NCBI GenBank assembly: GCA_003499585.1
Contig: DNSU01000133.1
Span: 1-13,251, forward strand
Source of the DNA: Cyanobacteria bacterium UBA9579
GTDB taxonomy: Bacteria > Cyanobacteriota > Vampirovibrionia > Gastranaerophilales > UBA9579
DNA: 13,251 bases
Direction of reading: 5' to 3'
A program made the translations under genes and the position numbers. Of this stretch, positions 6,184-13,101 are shown piece by piece (position 1 is the first letter of the stretch; each line of letters opens with the position of its first letter). The notes under the pieces were generated by a model, which saw only the letters and a program-made list of their open reading frames with translations, made no database searches and was not told where the DNA came from.

Positions 6184-6230
6184 GTTTATTAAGTTTTATT
6201 AGACTTGGCAAGTATGAGAATAGGAACAGT

Positions 6231-8642
6231 ATGAAAAGATTAAATAAAGTTTTAGTTTGGTTATTATTAATTCAATTTTTTGCAACTTCAACAAGCTTTG
6301 CTCAAATGGGAAATACCAATTATGAAGTGATTGACAGCAGACAGTATAATTATCAATCTGACTTATCTAATAAAAATACAGAAACAAAAAGTCAGCTACA
6401 ACAGCAAAATCAATTACAACAAGCACAGCCAAAACTTAGTACTATAGAAAAATTATTTAATCAGGATCTTAATTCTCAAGTAATAAAACAATTTGGGTAT
6501 GAAATATTTGAAAATAGCGGAAGTTCTGCCTCAATAAGCAGTGTTCCAGTTAATTACAAATTAAGAATAGGTGATAGAGTTAACGTATATTTCTGGGGTG
6601 ATACAATAGATATTCTGTCAATAGCAGGAAATAGCGTAATCCAGCCCTCGATTGATGTTACTGTAGACAAAGAAGGAAATCTCTTTATCCCAGGTGTTGG
6701 CCTTATCCCTGCAAAAGATACTACAGTAGCCAGTATTGAGCAGCAGATTTATTCTATGCTTACCAGTAAATTTAGCGGTTTTAAAGTTAAAGTTTCCGTA
6801 TATGAGCCGGGAAATTTCCCTATAATGGTAATGGGAAATGTTAAACAGCCAGGTGTTGTCAATCTAAATTCTTCTTCCTCCTTCCTGGATGCACTTAATC
6901 AAGCTGGTGGCGTGCAAAAAGAAGGTTCTTTAAGAGAGATAGTCTATATAAATGGCGCAAACAAAAGCAAACTAACTATGGATCTTTATGATCTATTGAT
7001 TAGAGGGCAACAAAAAAATATCAGCCTAAAAGAAGGCGATGTAATTTTAGTTAAGCCTATTGGTAAAGTAATAGCATTATCAGAAGGCGTAAAGAAACCT
7101 GCAATCTATGAATTTAAAAATGGAGAAAGCCTGCAATCATTAATTACTATGGCAGGCGGGTTACTTCCATCTATAAATGCAGCAAATGTTCAATTAGAAG
7201 GTTTTGACAAATCTAACAATCAAAAAATTACCAAAGATATTAATGCAGCTGAGTTAAGCACAATTTTCCCTAACGATGGAGACGTATTAGCGTTTAAAAG
7301 TGCTTACAATTTCTCCGAAAACGTAGTATCAATTGAAGGTAACATTAAACATCCTGGAAGTTTTCAGTACCAAAAAGGTATGAAATTATCTGATGTACTA
7401 AAATCTCAAGACGATTTACTGGCAAAAACCTTTATATATCAAGCAGTTATAGAAAGAGTTTACGGAGTAGATAAAGACATCGTTACTATTCCAGTTTCAC
7501 TCGTAGATTTCTTTAAAGGCTTAACTGATCCAGAGCTGGCTCCTCAAGATAAAATCAAAGTATATGCAAGCACACAAATGAAAAACATTGAAGTATCAGG
7601 ATATATAAGCAATCCTGGCATAATTCCGTACGTCGAAGGCATGACTTTAAAAGACCTGATTGCCATAGTTGATTTTGAAATTCCTTCTGATGTTAATTAT
7701 GTTGACTCAAAAATAGTCGGCAATATGAGAAAAGTGAATATAAATAATCTTGTAGCAGAAGTTACCTCTAAAAATAAAGATAATCAAAAATTAAAAACAG
7801 TTTATCTCTACGATCTACTTACAAAAAATAATAATGAGTACAATCTTGTACTGGAAGCAGGAGATAAAGCCTTATTCAGACCAGTAGCAGATAAAGAATC
7901 TCTAAGAACAGTAAAAGTTTTAGGCTATGTAAAAAGCCCTGGTGTATACAAAGTAAGACCAGGCATGAAAATAAGCGATGCAATTGAGACAGCTGGTGGC
8001 TTAAACGATGATGCATACATAAAAGGCTTGGTTTTCACCAGACCCACAATTTATAAACAGCAACAAGCAATGCAGGAAGAATCTATAACCAAAATGAGAG
8101 AAGATTTAGCTCAAAAAATAAACCAATTTCAGGCCCTTGATAAAGGAGCTGCCAAAGTAGATGCTAAAGAATTTGCACATGCACAGGAAGAATTAATCAA
8201 AATCTCTGAAAAGAAGTATTCTGAAACTCAAGGCAGAATTGCTATCAATATAAAAGATGATCAGATAAGCGAATCTGATGATTTAGAAATAAAAGACGGA
8301 GATGAAATATTTATCCCGTCTATTCCTCAGCATGTAAATGTTATTGGAGAAGTGCATAATCAATCCGCAATGGCCTATTACCCGAATAAATCCGTTAAAT
8401 ACTATATAGAAAATGTAGGCGGATTTACTAAAGAAGCTAAGAAATCTGATATATATGTAGTTAAAGCTAATGGAACATCTGTTAAAGCTAAAAGAATTAG
8501 CTCAATCAAACTTGATCCTGGTGATACCATAATAGTCCCAAGAAAAGTTGGAATGCCAATTAGTTGGTCTTCTATCATAAAAGATGGATTCCATATGATG
8601 GTTAACAGCCTTAGCGCAGTATTTATGATAACAAGATTCTAG
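6231..8642 (+). CDS. Outer-membrane polysaccharide export protein with multiple SLBB domains
   Basis: 803 residues. A signal peptide (1-24, MKRLNKVLVWLLLIQFF, cleavage after TSFA) defines the start: ATG 6231 has AGGAA five bases upstream, whereas an in-frame ATG at 6168 would put 21 polar residues before it. A Gln-rich linker leads to a polysaccharide-export domain (about 107-196, YKLRIGDRVNVYFWGD and VTVDKEGNLFIPGVG), as in Wza and KpsD. At least five SLBB-type units follow, marked by G-x(V/I)-K-x-PG and AGG motifs (MGNVKQPGVV 201, IEGNIKHPGSF 368, VSGYISNPGII 455, VLGYVKSPGVY 563, VIGEVHNQSAM 704), plus a weaker one near 283. Residues 607-668 form a long charged helical insertion. No lipobox cysteine follows the signal, unlike Wza. 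The size and repeat number are nearer to KpsD/large Wza-like proteins. It should form the outer-membrane conduit for the polymer begun by the transferase at 4325. Confidence 0.88.
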   Translation: MKRLNKVLVWLLLIQFFATSTSFAQMGNTNYEVIDSRQYNYQSDLSNKNTETKSQLQQQNQLQQAQPKLSTIEKLFNQDLNSQVIKQFGYEIFENSGSSASISSVPVNYKLRIGDRVNVYFWGDTIDILSIAGNSVIQPSIDVTVDKEGNLFIPGVGLIPAKDTTVASIEQQIYSMLTSKFSGFKVKVSVYEPGNFPIMVMGNVKQPGVVNLNSSSSFLDALNQAGGVQKEGSLREIVYINGANKSKLTMDLYDLLIRGQQKNISLKEGDVILVKPIGKVIALSEGVKKPAIYEFKNGESLQSLITMAGGLLPSINAANVQLEGFDKSNNQKITKDINAAELSTIFPNDGDVLAFKSAYNFSENVVSIEGNIKHPGSFQYQKGMKLSDVLKSQDDLLAKTFIYQAVIERVYGVDKDIVTIPVSLVDFFKGLTDPELAPQDKIKVYASTQMKNIEVSGYISNPGIIPYVEGMTLKDLIAIVDFEIPSDVNYVDSKIVGNMRKVNINNLVAEVTSKNKDNQKLKTVYLYDLLTKNNNEYNLVLEAGDKALFRPVADKESLRTVKVLGYVKSPGVYKVRPGMKISDAIETAGGLNDDAYIKGLVFTRPTIYKQQQAMQEESITKMREDLAQKINQFQALDKGAAKVDAKEFAHAQEELIKISEKKYSETQGRIAINIKDDQISESDDLEIKDGDEIFIPSIPQHVNVIGEVHNQSAMAYYPNKSVKYYIENVGGFTKEAKKSDIYVVKANGTSVKAKRISSIKLDPGDTIIVPRKVGMPISWSSIIKDGFHMMVNSLSAVFMITRF

Positions 8643-8687
8643 TATTTTTAATATAAATAATTCATTTAATATCCTTTAGCAAGCATT

Positions 8688-8999
8688 TTAGTCGCCATTC
8701 TTGGCATTATCTTCGATACGAGCGTGCTTCTGGGTGGCTGCCAATGATAAATGCCCTAATAGCTCTCTTATTGCAGCCACGTTAACGTTATTATCCATTA
8801 ACTTAAGGGCTATGTGATGTCTTAGGTCATGGAAACGAAACTCAGGAGGGATTTTTGTATGTCTTTTAACAGCCATCCAAGCTTTTCTAATGCAATTATA
8901 AGGCTTTCCAGTTTTTGGGTTAGTAAACAAATATTCTCCTGTCTTATCTTTATATAACTTTTTAAACTCTTCAAACAACACCAAAGACAGTTTATCCGT
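8688..8999 (-). pseudogene. Tyrosine recombinase (integrase) C-terminal remnant, catalytic Tyr lost
   Basis: An open stretch of 103 codons matches the C-terminal third of a phage-type integrase. It includes YLFTNPKTGKPYN, the box II motif HDLRH (catalytic His and Arg) and LGHLSLAATQKH. In the intact relative at 10632 the last motif reads TQKYAH; here the catalytic Tyr has become His, so strand cleavage would be impossible. The first half of the catalytic domain (box I Arg) and the arm-binding and core-binding parts are missing, and a TGA at 9002-9000 closes the frame upstream. It points left and converges on the exporter gene. The excisionase-like remnant just upstream on the same strand suggests an old xis-int pair. 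Confidence 0.8.
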
Positions 9000-9141
9000 T
9001 CAAAAAACTGATATTTATTAAAAACCAATCCTTTTAGCTTAATAATGTAACTCTATTCCAGACTTGAATATAAATTCGATAGATGAAGATCTCTTCTAGG
9101 ATTCACTTCAATGCATTAAACTTGACATAAAAATTTAGACG

Positions 9142-9353
9142 CTAAGAAATTATAGTCTTTGCCAGTATAGCTGCATATACCTCCTGTTTTAAGAATAAAA
9201 GCTTTTTGCCTACCTTAAAATACAGATTTTCTGGTATCCCTTTTTCCCCTTTTTACGGGCATGTATTAAGTTATAAATGCATTTAACTGATACGTGCAAG
9301 ATTTCGGCAACCTGCGACACTTCTAAAAGCTCTAATTCTGGCTCTGCACTCAT
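9142..9353 (-). pseudogene. Excisionase-like helix-turn-helix gene, frameshifted
   Basis: This gene begins at ATG 9353 with GGAG eight bases upstream and encodes LELLEVSQVAEILHVSVKCIYNLIHARKKGK. That is the MerR-like winged helix of the excisionase/HTH_17 family (E-V-A-E-I-L-x-V-S-x-x-x-I-Y-N-L-I). In a run of A and G bases (about 9240-9256) the frame is lost and stops at 9211. Shifting by -1 restores a sensible C-terminus, GIPENLYFKVGKKLLFLKQ, ending at TAG 9144-9142, for about 70 residues in all, normal for the family. The shift site contains GGG-AAA-AAG. The P-site would re-pair poorly after slippage, so mutation is likelier than programmed frameshifting. It would direct or regulate excision with the adjacent integrase. 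The gene starts where the coiled-coil remnant ends, in the same frame. Confidence 0.65.
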
Positions 9354-9379
9354 TTTATCTACTCCTGTTTTTCTGTCCC

Positions 9380-9516
9380 AATTTGGTATAGTTTCTTTTA
9401 TGATTTCTAGTTCTAATTTGGTCCTTTTGATGGGTGATTCCAGTCTGCTAAATGTTGAATTATTGTTATTTAATAGCTGAAACTGATACTTTAAGTGCTC
9501 AACTTTCCTTTTTTGT
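9380..9516 (-). pseudogene. Coiled-coil protein remnant, cassette B
   Basis: The minus strand encodes HLKYQFQLLNNNNSTFSRL followed by RTKLELEIIKETIP, matching residues about 10-45 of the protein at 1195-1431 (HQIQLLCNNNSSFSVL, RTKAELEVIKGTLP). The start codon has become ACA (9516-9514) and two bases are missing shortly after it, so the N-terminus is out of frame. The C-terminal half is replaced by a short run leading in frame into the excisionase ATG at 9353. A deletion therefore seems to have joined the two genes. Confidence 0.65.
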
Positions 9517-9601
9517 TATTTATTTACTTCACTATCACCTGCATTAGATTAGAACATTTTTTTTTAAGAATATCAATACCTGAATAGCATTATTCAGAAG
9601 T

Positions 9602-9630
9602 GTTTTAAAACAATGCTCTATAGTTATAAT
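9602..9630 (+). promoter_or_regulatory. Conserved promoter of the cassette B small-gene remnant
   Basis: GTTTTA (9602-9607), 17 bases, TATAAT (9625-9630), the same elements and spacing as 1519-1547 in cassette A. Immediately upstream of the dead gene, GGAGTTAATTATG is also preserved. Confidence 0.45.
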
Positions 9631-9659
9631 GAAAAATAGTAATCTAAATGGAGTTAATT

Positions 9660-9932
9660 ATGAGTGAAAGGTTTTATAGAATCTGATAGGAAGATCAAGA
9701 GGATATTAAAAAAAGTACTATTCCTCGATCTGTAAAACGGGCTGAAGAAATGATGGATAGAATCCTTCGATCCAGCGTATTAGGCTGACATTAAATTTCT
9801 TGAAAGCTGTCTAAATTGGTCTGATCGCCTTGAAGGAAAAGATTGAGTTAAAACATACTTATCTGCTTTTTATAGGGGAATGAAGAACGTATAAATAAGA
9901 GAAAAGAGAATCCTCTTATGATAATCTTTAAT
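9660..9932 (+). pseudogene. Remnant of the two small cassette genes, cassette B
   Basis: ATG 9660 with GGAG seven bases upstream opens MSERFYRI, aligned with MNKEFYCI of the gene at 1575. The next two codons are TGA-TAG (9684-9689), where cassette A has TGT-TGG (Cys-Trp). Similarity resumes with EDQEDIKKSTIPRSVKRAEEMMDRI. Then a block corresponding to about 15 codons is missing, and DIKFLESCL matches the end of the cassette A protein. The second small gene survives only as GGAAAAGATTGAGT, followed at once by a stop, and fragments matching its middle and end (near 9868-9932). Both genes are dead. Two different stop types in tandem argue against stop-codon reassignment. Confidence 0.7.
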
Positions 9933-10143
9933 AATTTAAGATAAATCCTGTAAGCACTGTTTATATAATGGTAGATTTTGTCAAAGCTTTATATCAGGCA
10001 AAATATTAATGAGGGGATGAAATAAAGTTGCTGAAGTGCTTCCAAGTACTATATCTTATGCACTTATAAGGGGTTCATGGGCTGGAGCCAAATTTTGTTT
10101 GAGAGGTTTACTGGGTTTCAGGTATTCTTAAAAATGCTTGATT
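9933..10143. other. Non-coding part of cassette B
   Basis: Diverged counterpart of 1966-2181. It shares ATAAATCCTG near the left end, ...AACTTTATATC-like and AATGAGGG words in the middle, and then the abrupt perfect repeat at 10144. A small GGCT-GG-AGCC hairpin (10083-10092) lies at about the place of the strong CGCCCA hairpin in cassette A. No gene is supported. Confidence 0.35.
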
Positions 10144-10187
10144 TGCAATAATAACAGGTCTTTACCCTGTTTTAGAGTTTTTTGAAA
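10144..10187. repeat. 44-base perfect direct repeat, copy B (partner 2182-2225)
   Basis: Identical to 2182-2225 and in the same orientation about 7.96 kb away. It contains the AACAGG...CCTGTT hairpin and the stop codon of the HsdS-like fragment on the minus strand. To the right, similarity to cassette A continues at high level for about 60 bases, then declines. Confidence 0.7.
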
Positions 10188-10617
10188 TTGCGTCATAAAT
10201 GACTGAAAATTTATATAAAAGGGCTTTCTCTGTCTCTATTTTTTTAATAATGGTATTTAACTTGCTGATAATATGATACTGTTTGGTAATGTCAGGTATG
10301 GATATCCTAACATTCTTAACTGCTGGATTGTTTTTTATATTGTTCATTAACCCAGGCTTATTTACCTGATATTTCAGGAATAAAAACAGATATTGCGGGA
10401 GTAAATAAACACTGTCAGAGATCTTTATAGGATTATCAGAGAGACTAAAAGGCTTTGTTAAAAAGTTGATATCTGATAATTGCTCATGCTGCTTAAATAT
10501 TCTACTCAAATTCATTTTTGTACTTGGTGAATTTAACCTTCCTGCACCAGGTTCATTTATTTCACCATTAAACAACTTGTCTGCCAGGTAATAAAGCAGC
10601 TCTTCGTAGTGGAGCAA
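10162..10617 (-). CDS. HsdS-like fragment, 5'-truncated, cassette B
   Basis: An open frame of up to 151 codons. YEELLYYLADKLFNGEINEP aligns with cassette A, then INFLTKPFSLSDNPIKI, VYLLPQYLFLFLKYQV, VRISIPDITKQYHIISKLNTIIKKIETEK and a basic end. The I-P-D...Q-x-x-I-I-x-K-L block followed by a helix resembles the end of a target-recognition half-domain plus central coiled coil of type I restriction HsdS. The apparent start (TTG 10617) overlaps the beginning of integrase-derived sequence and has no ribosome-binding site; cassette A continues about 22 residues further upstream (MMQYPPYSLYTAIKATKK). I therefore regard this as the 3' part of a gene cut off near 10606-10613. Unlike copy A it has no internal frameshift. 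Expression as a functional protein is doubtful. Confidence 0.55.
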   Translation of the reverse strand: MLHYEELLYYLADKLFNGEINEPGAGRLNSPSTKMNLSRIFKQHEQLSDINFLTKPFSLSDNPIKISDSVYLLPQYLFLFLKYQVNKPGLMNNIKNNPAVKNVRISIPDITKQYHIISKLNTIIKKIETEKALLYKFSVIYDAISKNSKTG

Positions 10618-10631
10618 CTATAAACAGGGAT

Positions 10632-11279
10632 TTGGCTATTTTAAGCAAAATATTTGCTTATGCTGTTGAAAAAGAATACATAAGCAGGAATCCTGCTATA
10701 AATAAAAAGGTTAAAAGGTGTACCGAAAGCGATGAAATTATTCGCTATTTAACAGAAGAAGAGGAAGAAAGACTCATAGAAGCTATTACTGAAGAATATT
10801 ATTATATGAAGAGTATTATCATAACCTTAATGCACACTGGCATAAGATTTGGAGAATTGAGGCAATTACGATGGAAAGAAAATATGGACCTTAGAAATGA
10901 ATATATTACCCTTACCAAGACCATGACCAAATCTAAAAAGAAAAGAACTATTCCAATGACACCTGTTCTTATTGAGCTTTTTAAGGAGTTACACAAGAAA
11001 CGAATAGTGGGAATTGAATATGTTTTCTTTAACCCTAAAACACTGAAACCATATAATAATGTAAGAAAAGCATGGATAACACTCAAAAAACGTGCTGAAA
11101 TCGACTTGGATTTCAGAATACATGATCTAAGACACAGCTTTGCGACAAAATTAATGGATAAAAATGTTAATCTCGGAATTATTAGAGAGTTATTAGGGCA
11201 CAGTTCGCTAAATGTAACCCAGAAATATGCACATGCTAAGAAAGAATCTGTAAGAGCAGCAATACTTTTGGTGCAATAA
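10632..11279 (+). CDS. Tyrosine recombinase (integrase), N-terminally truncated
   Basis: 215 residues from a TTG. In-frame similarity to integrases begins earlier, at about 10611 (ATINRDLAILSKIFAYAVEKEYI), the end of the core-binding domain. The catalytic domain is complete: box I Arg (R72 in TGIRFGELRQLRW), the beta-hairpin Lys region (TKSKKKRTIPM), H164-R167 in HDLRH, H190 in LGHSS and the nucleophile Y199 in TQKYAH. The N-terminal arm-binding domain and most of the core-binding domain are absent; full integrases of this type have about 350-400 residues. No ribosome-binding site precedes the TTG. The break point coincides with the truncated end of the HsdS-like fragment on the other strand. 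It ends at a terminator and points toward tRNA-Phe, the usual position for an integrase next to its attachment site. Probably inactive. Confidence 0.8.
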   Translation: MAILSKIFAYAVEKEYISRNPAINKKVKRCTESDEIIRYLTEEEEERLIEAITEEYYYMKSIIITLMHTGIRFGELRQLRWKENMDLRNEYITLTKTMTKSKKKRTIPMTPVLIELFKELHKKRIVGIEYVFFNPKTLKPYNNVRKAWITLKKRAEIDLDFRIHDLRHSFATKLMDKNVNLGIIRELLGHSSLNVTQKYAHAKKESVRAAILLVQ

Positions 11280-11308
11280 TTGGAAAATGTATTATTATAA
11301 CTATTTTT

Positions 11309-11331
11309 AATCCCGTTAAGGCGGGGTTTTT
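11309..11331 (+). terminator. Intrinsic terminator after the integrase
   Basis: AATCCCG, a six-base loop (TTAAGG) and CGGGGTT form a 7-pair stem with one G-U pair, overlapping a T tract (11327-11331, then ATT). It lies 30 bases after the integrase stop codon and suits plus-strand termination. Confidence 0.75.
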
Positions 11332-11504
11332 ATTATGCAAATTTTACTTTTGTTTTTATAATCATTTTCTAAAACCAGTCCCGTTTTTCTTATATATGGT
11401 GTATATCTTCAGGTTTTTCTAAAATGCAGGGGGGCTCAGAAATAAGGGAGCAAACCTCAAAAATCCCAAAACTCAAAAACGGCGAAACCCTTGCCAATAA
11501 AAAA
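11332..11504. other. Intergenic stretch next to the tRNA 3' end
   Basis: No gene is supported. From about 11425 to 11490 composition changes: a GGGGGG run, then a G-poor, C/A-rich stretch with several CAAAA and CCCAAAA words. This is the side on which an element integrating at the tRNA 3' end would lie. No second copy of the tRNA 3' end (TCTCGGCA) was seen elsewhere in the window. Confidence 0.3.
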
Positions 11505-11577
11505 TGCCGAGACACAGAATTGAACTGTGGACACAGGGATTTTCAGTCCCTTGCTCTACCAACTGAGCTATCTCGGC
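11505..11577 (-). tRNA. tRNA-Phe (anticodon GAA)
   Basis: 73 bases fold into a full cloverleaf: acceptor GCCGAGA/TCTCGGC with discriminator A, D arm GCTC-AGTTGGTA-GAGC, anticodon stem AGGGA/TCCCT with loop CTGAAAA (anticodon GAA), a five-base variable loop, and T arm CACAG-TTCAATT-CTGTG. CCA is not encoded; the 3' end runs into a T tract that may help termination. The 3' end faces the integrase, which makes this gene the plausible attachment site of the decayed element to its left. Confidence 0.95.
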
Positions 11578-11798
11578 ATGTTATTTAATTTTATTTTTCC
11601 TAGCTCTAATTAGATTATGTCTCTGTTTATATCTAGATGAGCCAGTTCCAGATTAATCATACTAAGCTCAATTTAATTCGTCAAGTAAGAACTTTATATT
11701 TAGCAATAATGTAATATTTGGCTATTTACAGATATGAATCAATTGAGGCACAATTAAATATAGCATATTTGTTTTATTACGATCAACAAGCATGCCTA
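11578..11798. other. AT-rich intergenic region, nothing identified
   Basis: About 220 bases between tRNA-Phe and the glycosyltransferase, both on the minus strand. It must contain the tRNA promoter; no strong -35/-10 pair or terminator hairpin stood out by eye. Confidence 0.3.
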
Positions 11799-13043
11799 TT
11801 AGATATGAGAATGACTTTTAATATTCGCTTTTGACACTTCTATCAGGCTATTAATCAGCTCAAGCTGTTTTGGTAATAGTTTTTTAATGTCATATTTTTC
11901 TATAATTGATTCCCTGGCATTATTTCTGATTTTCTGCATCTTGTCTGGATGATTTAAAACTTCATCAACACGCTCTGCAATTTCCTGAGGGGAGAAAAAA
12001 TCTGCTAATAAACCATTTTCTCCATCTGTAATTACTTCTCTAACAGGAGGAGTGTTTGACCCGATTACCAGACATCCTGCTGACATAGCTTCCATTACTG
12101 ACCATGATAGGACAAACGGGTATGTCAGGTATATATGTGCTGATGATACCTGTAACACTTTTAAGTATAAATCATAAGGAAGTCGTCCTGTGAAATGCAC
12201 CCTGGAAGTGTCAAATGATATTTTCTCAGTCATTTCCTGCTTATATGTTTTGTTATCAGGTAAAGTACTTCCATAATATACGCGGTCTTCACCGACAATT
12301 ACTATATGAGCTTTTGGCCTTTTTTCCAGAATAAGAGGAACAGCTTCCATAAACTTATGAAATCCACGATAAGGCTCTAATCCTCTTGATACGTAAGTTA
12401 TAATTTCATCTACCTCTGATAAATCCAGATTAAGATGAGGAATAACCAGCTTTGCATCAGGATCAGGCTTTAGTATATCTGTATTTATCCCGTCATGAAT
12501 AACGCTGATCTTATTATGATATTCAGGAGGAAACTGGCTCAACTGCCACTGCGTTGGAGATAATCCATGATCACAGCTATATAAATCTATCAATATATGT
12601 GAGTTTTTAACTCTCATTAAAGCTTCTAAATTCACCGGTAATGGGCCCTGCTTTTCAAAATCGACATCTGAACCATAAGCTCTATAAAACCATTCAAAAT
12701 AAGTTAAAAGAGGCGTATCAGGGAAAATATCTTTCATAAATAAGGTGCTGCCCCAGGAATGGCCGAAGATAATATCAGGAATAAAGCCCTGATTTTTTAG
12801 CGATAAGGCTTTTTGAGCGCAAGACTGCCCGTGAATAATCGACTCTTCGAAAAATCTTAAATAACGATGAGCATTATCCGGAACTTGCCTTGCCAGCTCG
12901 TAAACAAGCTTTGTTACTCCAGAAATATTGCCTTCTTTTCTACCGGTTATAAAAGCAATCTGATTATTAGGATCTTGCGTATAATGGGCTATCAAATGCT
13001 TAAACTGTGCCGGGAAATTGCGGTGAAGAAATAAGATTTTCAT
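11799..13043 (-). CDS. Family 4 glycosyltransferase
   Basis: 414-residue GT-B fold enzyme of the GT4 group, which transfers a sugar from an activated donor with retention of configuration. The N-terminal half starts MKILFLHRNFPAQFKHL, typical of a subfamily seen in cyanobacteria and proteobacteria, and includes PDIIFGHSWGSTLF (about 89-102). The C-terminal Rossmann half begins near 180 (VIHDGINTDIL), followed by SRGLEPYRGF (219-228), AHIVIVGEDRVYYG and VHFTGRLPYDLYLKVL. The E-x7-E motif is partial: E318 in VMEAMSAG is present but the first Glu is F310, a natural variant of this subfamily. It is full length, with no membrane segment. GAAGG lies about 11 bases before the ATG. It probably adds a sugar to a cell-surface glycan; donor and acceptor are unknown. 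Confidence 0.9.
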   Translation of the reverse strand: MKILFLHRNFPAQFKHLIAHYTQDPNNQIAFITGRKEGNISGVTKLVYELARQVPDNAHRYLRFFEESIIHGQSCAQKALSLKNQGFIPDIIFGHSWGSTLFMKDIFPDTPLLTYFEWFYRAYGSDVDFEKQGPLPVNLEALMRVKNSHILIDLYSCDHGLSPTQWQLSQFPPEYHNKISVIHDGINTDILKPDPDAKLVIPHLNLDLSEVDEIITYVSRGLEPYRGFHKFMEAVPLILEKRPKAHIVIVGEDRVYYGSTLPDNKTYKQEMTEKISFDTSRVHFTGRLPYDLYLKVLQVSSAHIYLTYPFVLSWSVMEAMSAGCLVIGSNTPPVREVITDGENGLLADFFSPQEIAERVDEVLNHPDKMQKIRNNARESIIEKYDIKKLLPKQLELINSLIEVSKANIKSHSHI

Positions 13044-13086
13044 GGGGATATTTACCTTCTTTGACTTGATACTCTTTAAAATTCTT

Positions 13087-13101
13087 TGTGGCTAAGCCAC
13101 A
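13087..13101. other. Hairpin upstream of the glycosyltransferase, possible terminator
   Basis: TGTGGC-TAA-GCCACA is a perfect 6-pair hairpin followed by TTTT on the plus strand and AAAGAATTTT on the minus strand. It could end a minus-strand message entering from beyond the window. The remaining sequence from 13102 to 13251 is AT-rich with no gene seen. Confidence 0.35.

Noticed and set aside
8822-9028. Second minus-strand frame overlapping the integrase remnant
   Set aside because: It is an out-of-frame reading of the integrase remnant; its product lacks integrase motifs and matches nothing.
9684-9689. Stop-codon reassignment (TGA read as Trp or Gly) to explain the interrupted small gene
   Set aside because: TGA is followed directly by TAG, the homologue is also deleted further on, and intact genes in the window need no recoding.
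10162-11279. Complete restriction-modification system
   Set aside because: Only HsdS-like fragments are present; no methyltransferase with NPPY/DPPY motifs and no helicase-nuclease subunit is seen.
8688-11279. IS-type transposon
   Set aside because: No DDE transposase, terminal inverted repeats or target-site duplication were seen; the recombinases are tyrosine integrases.
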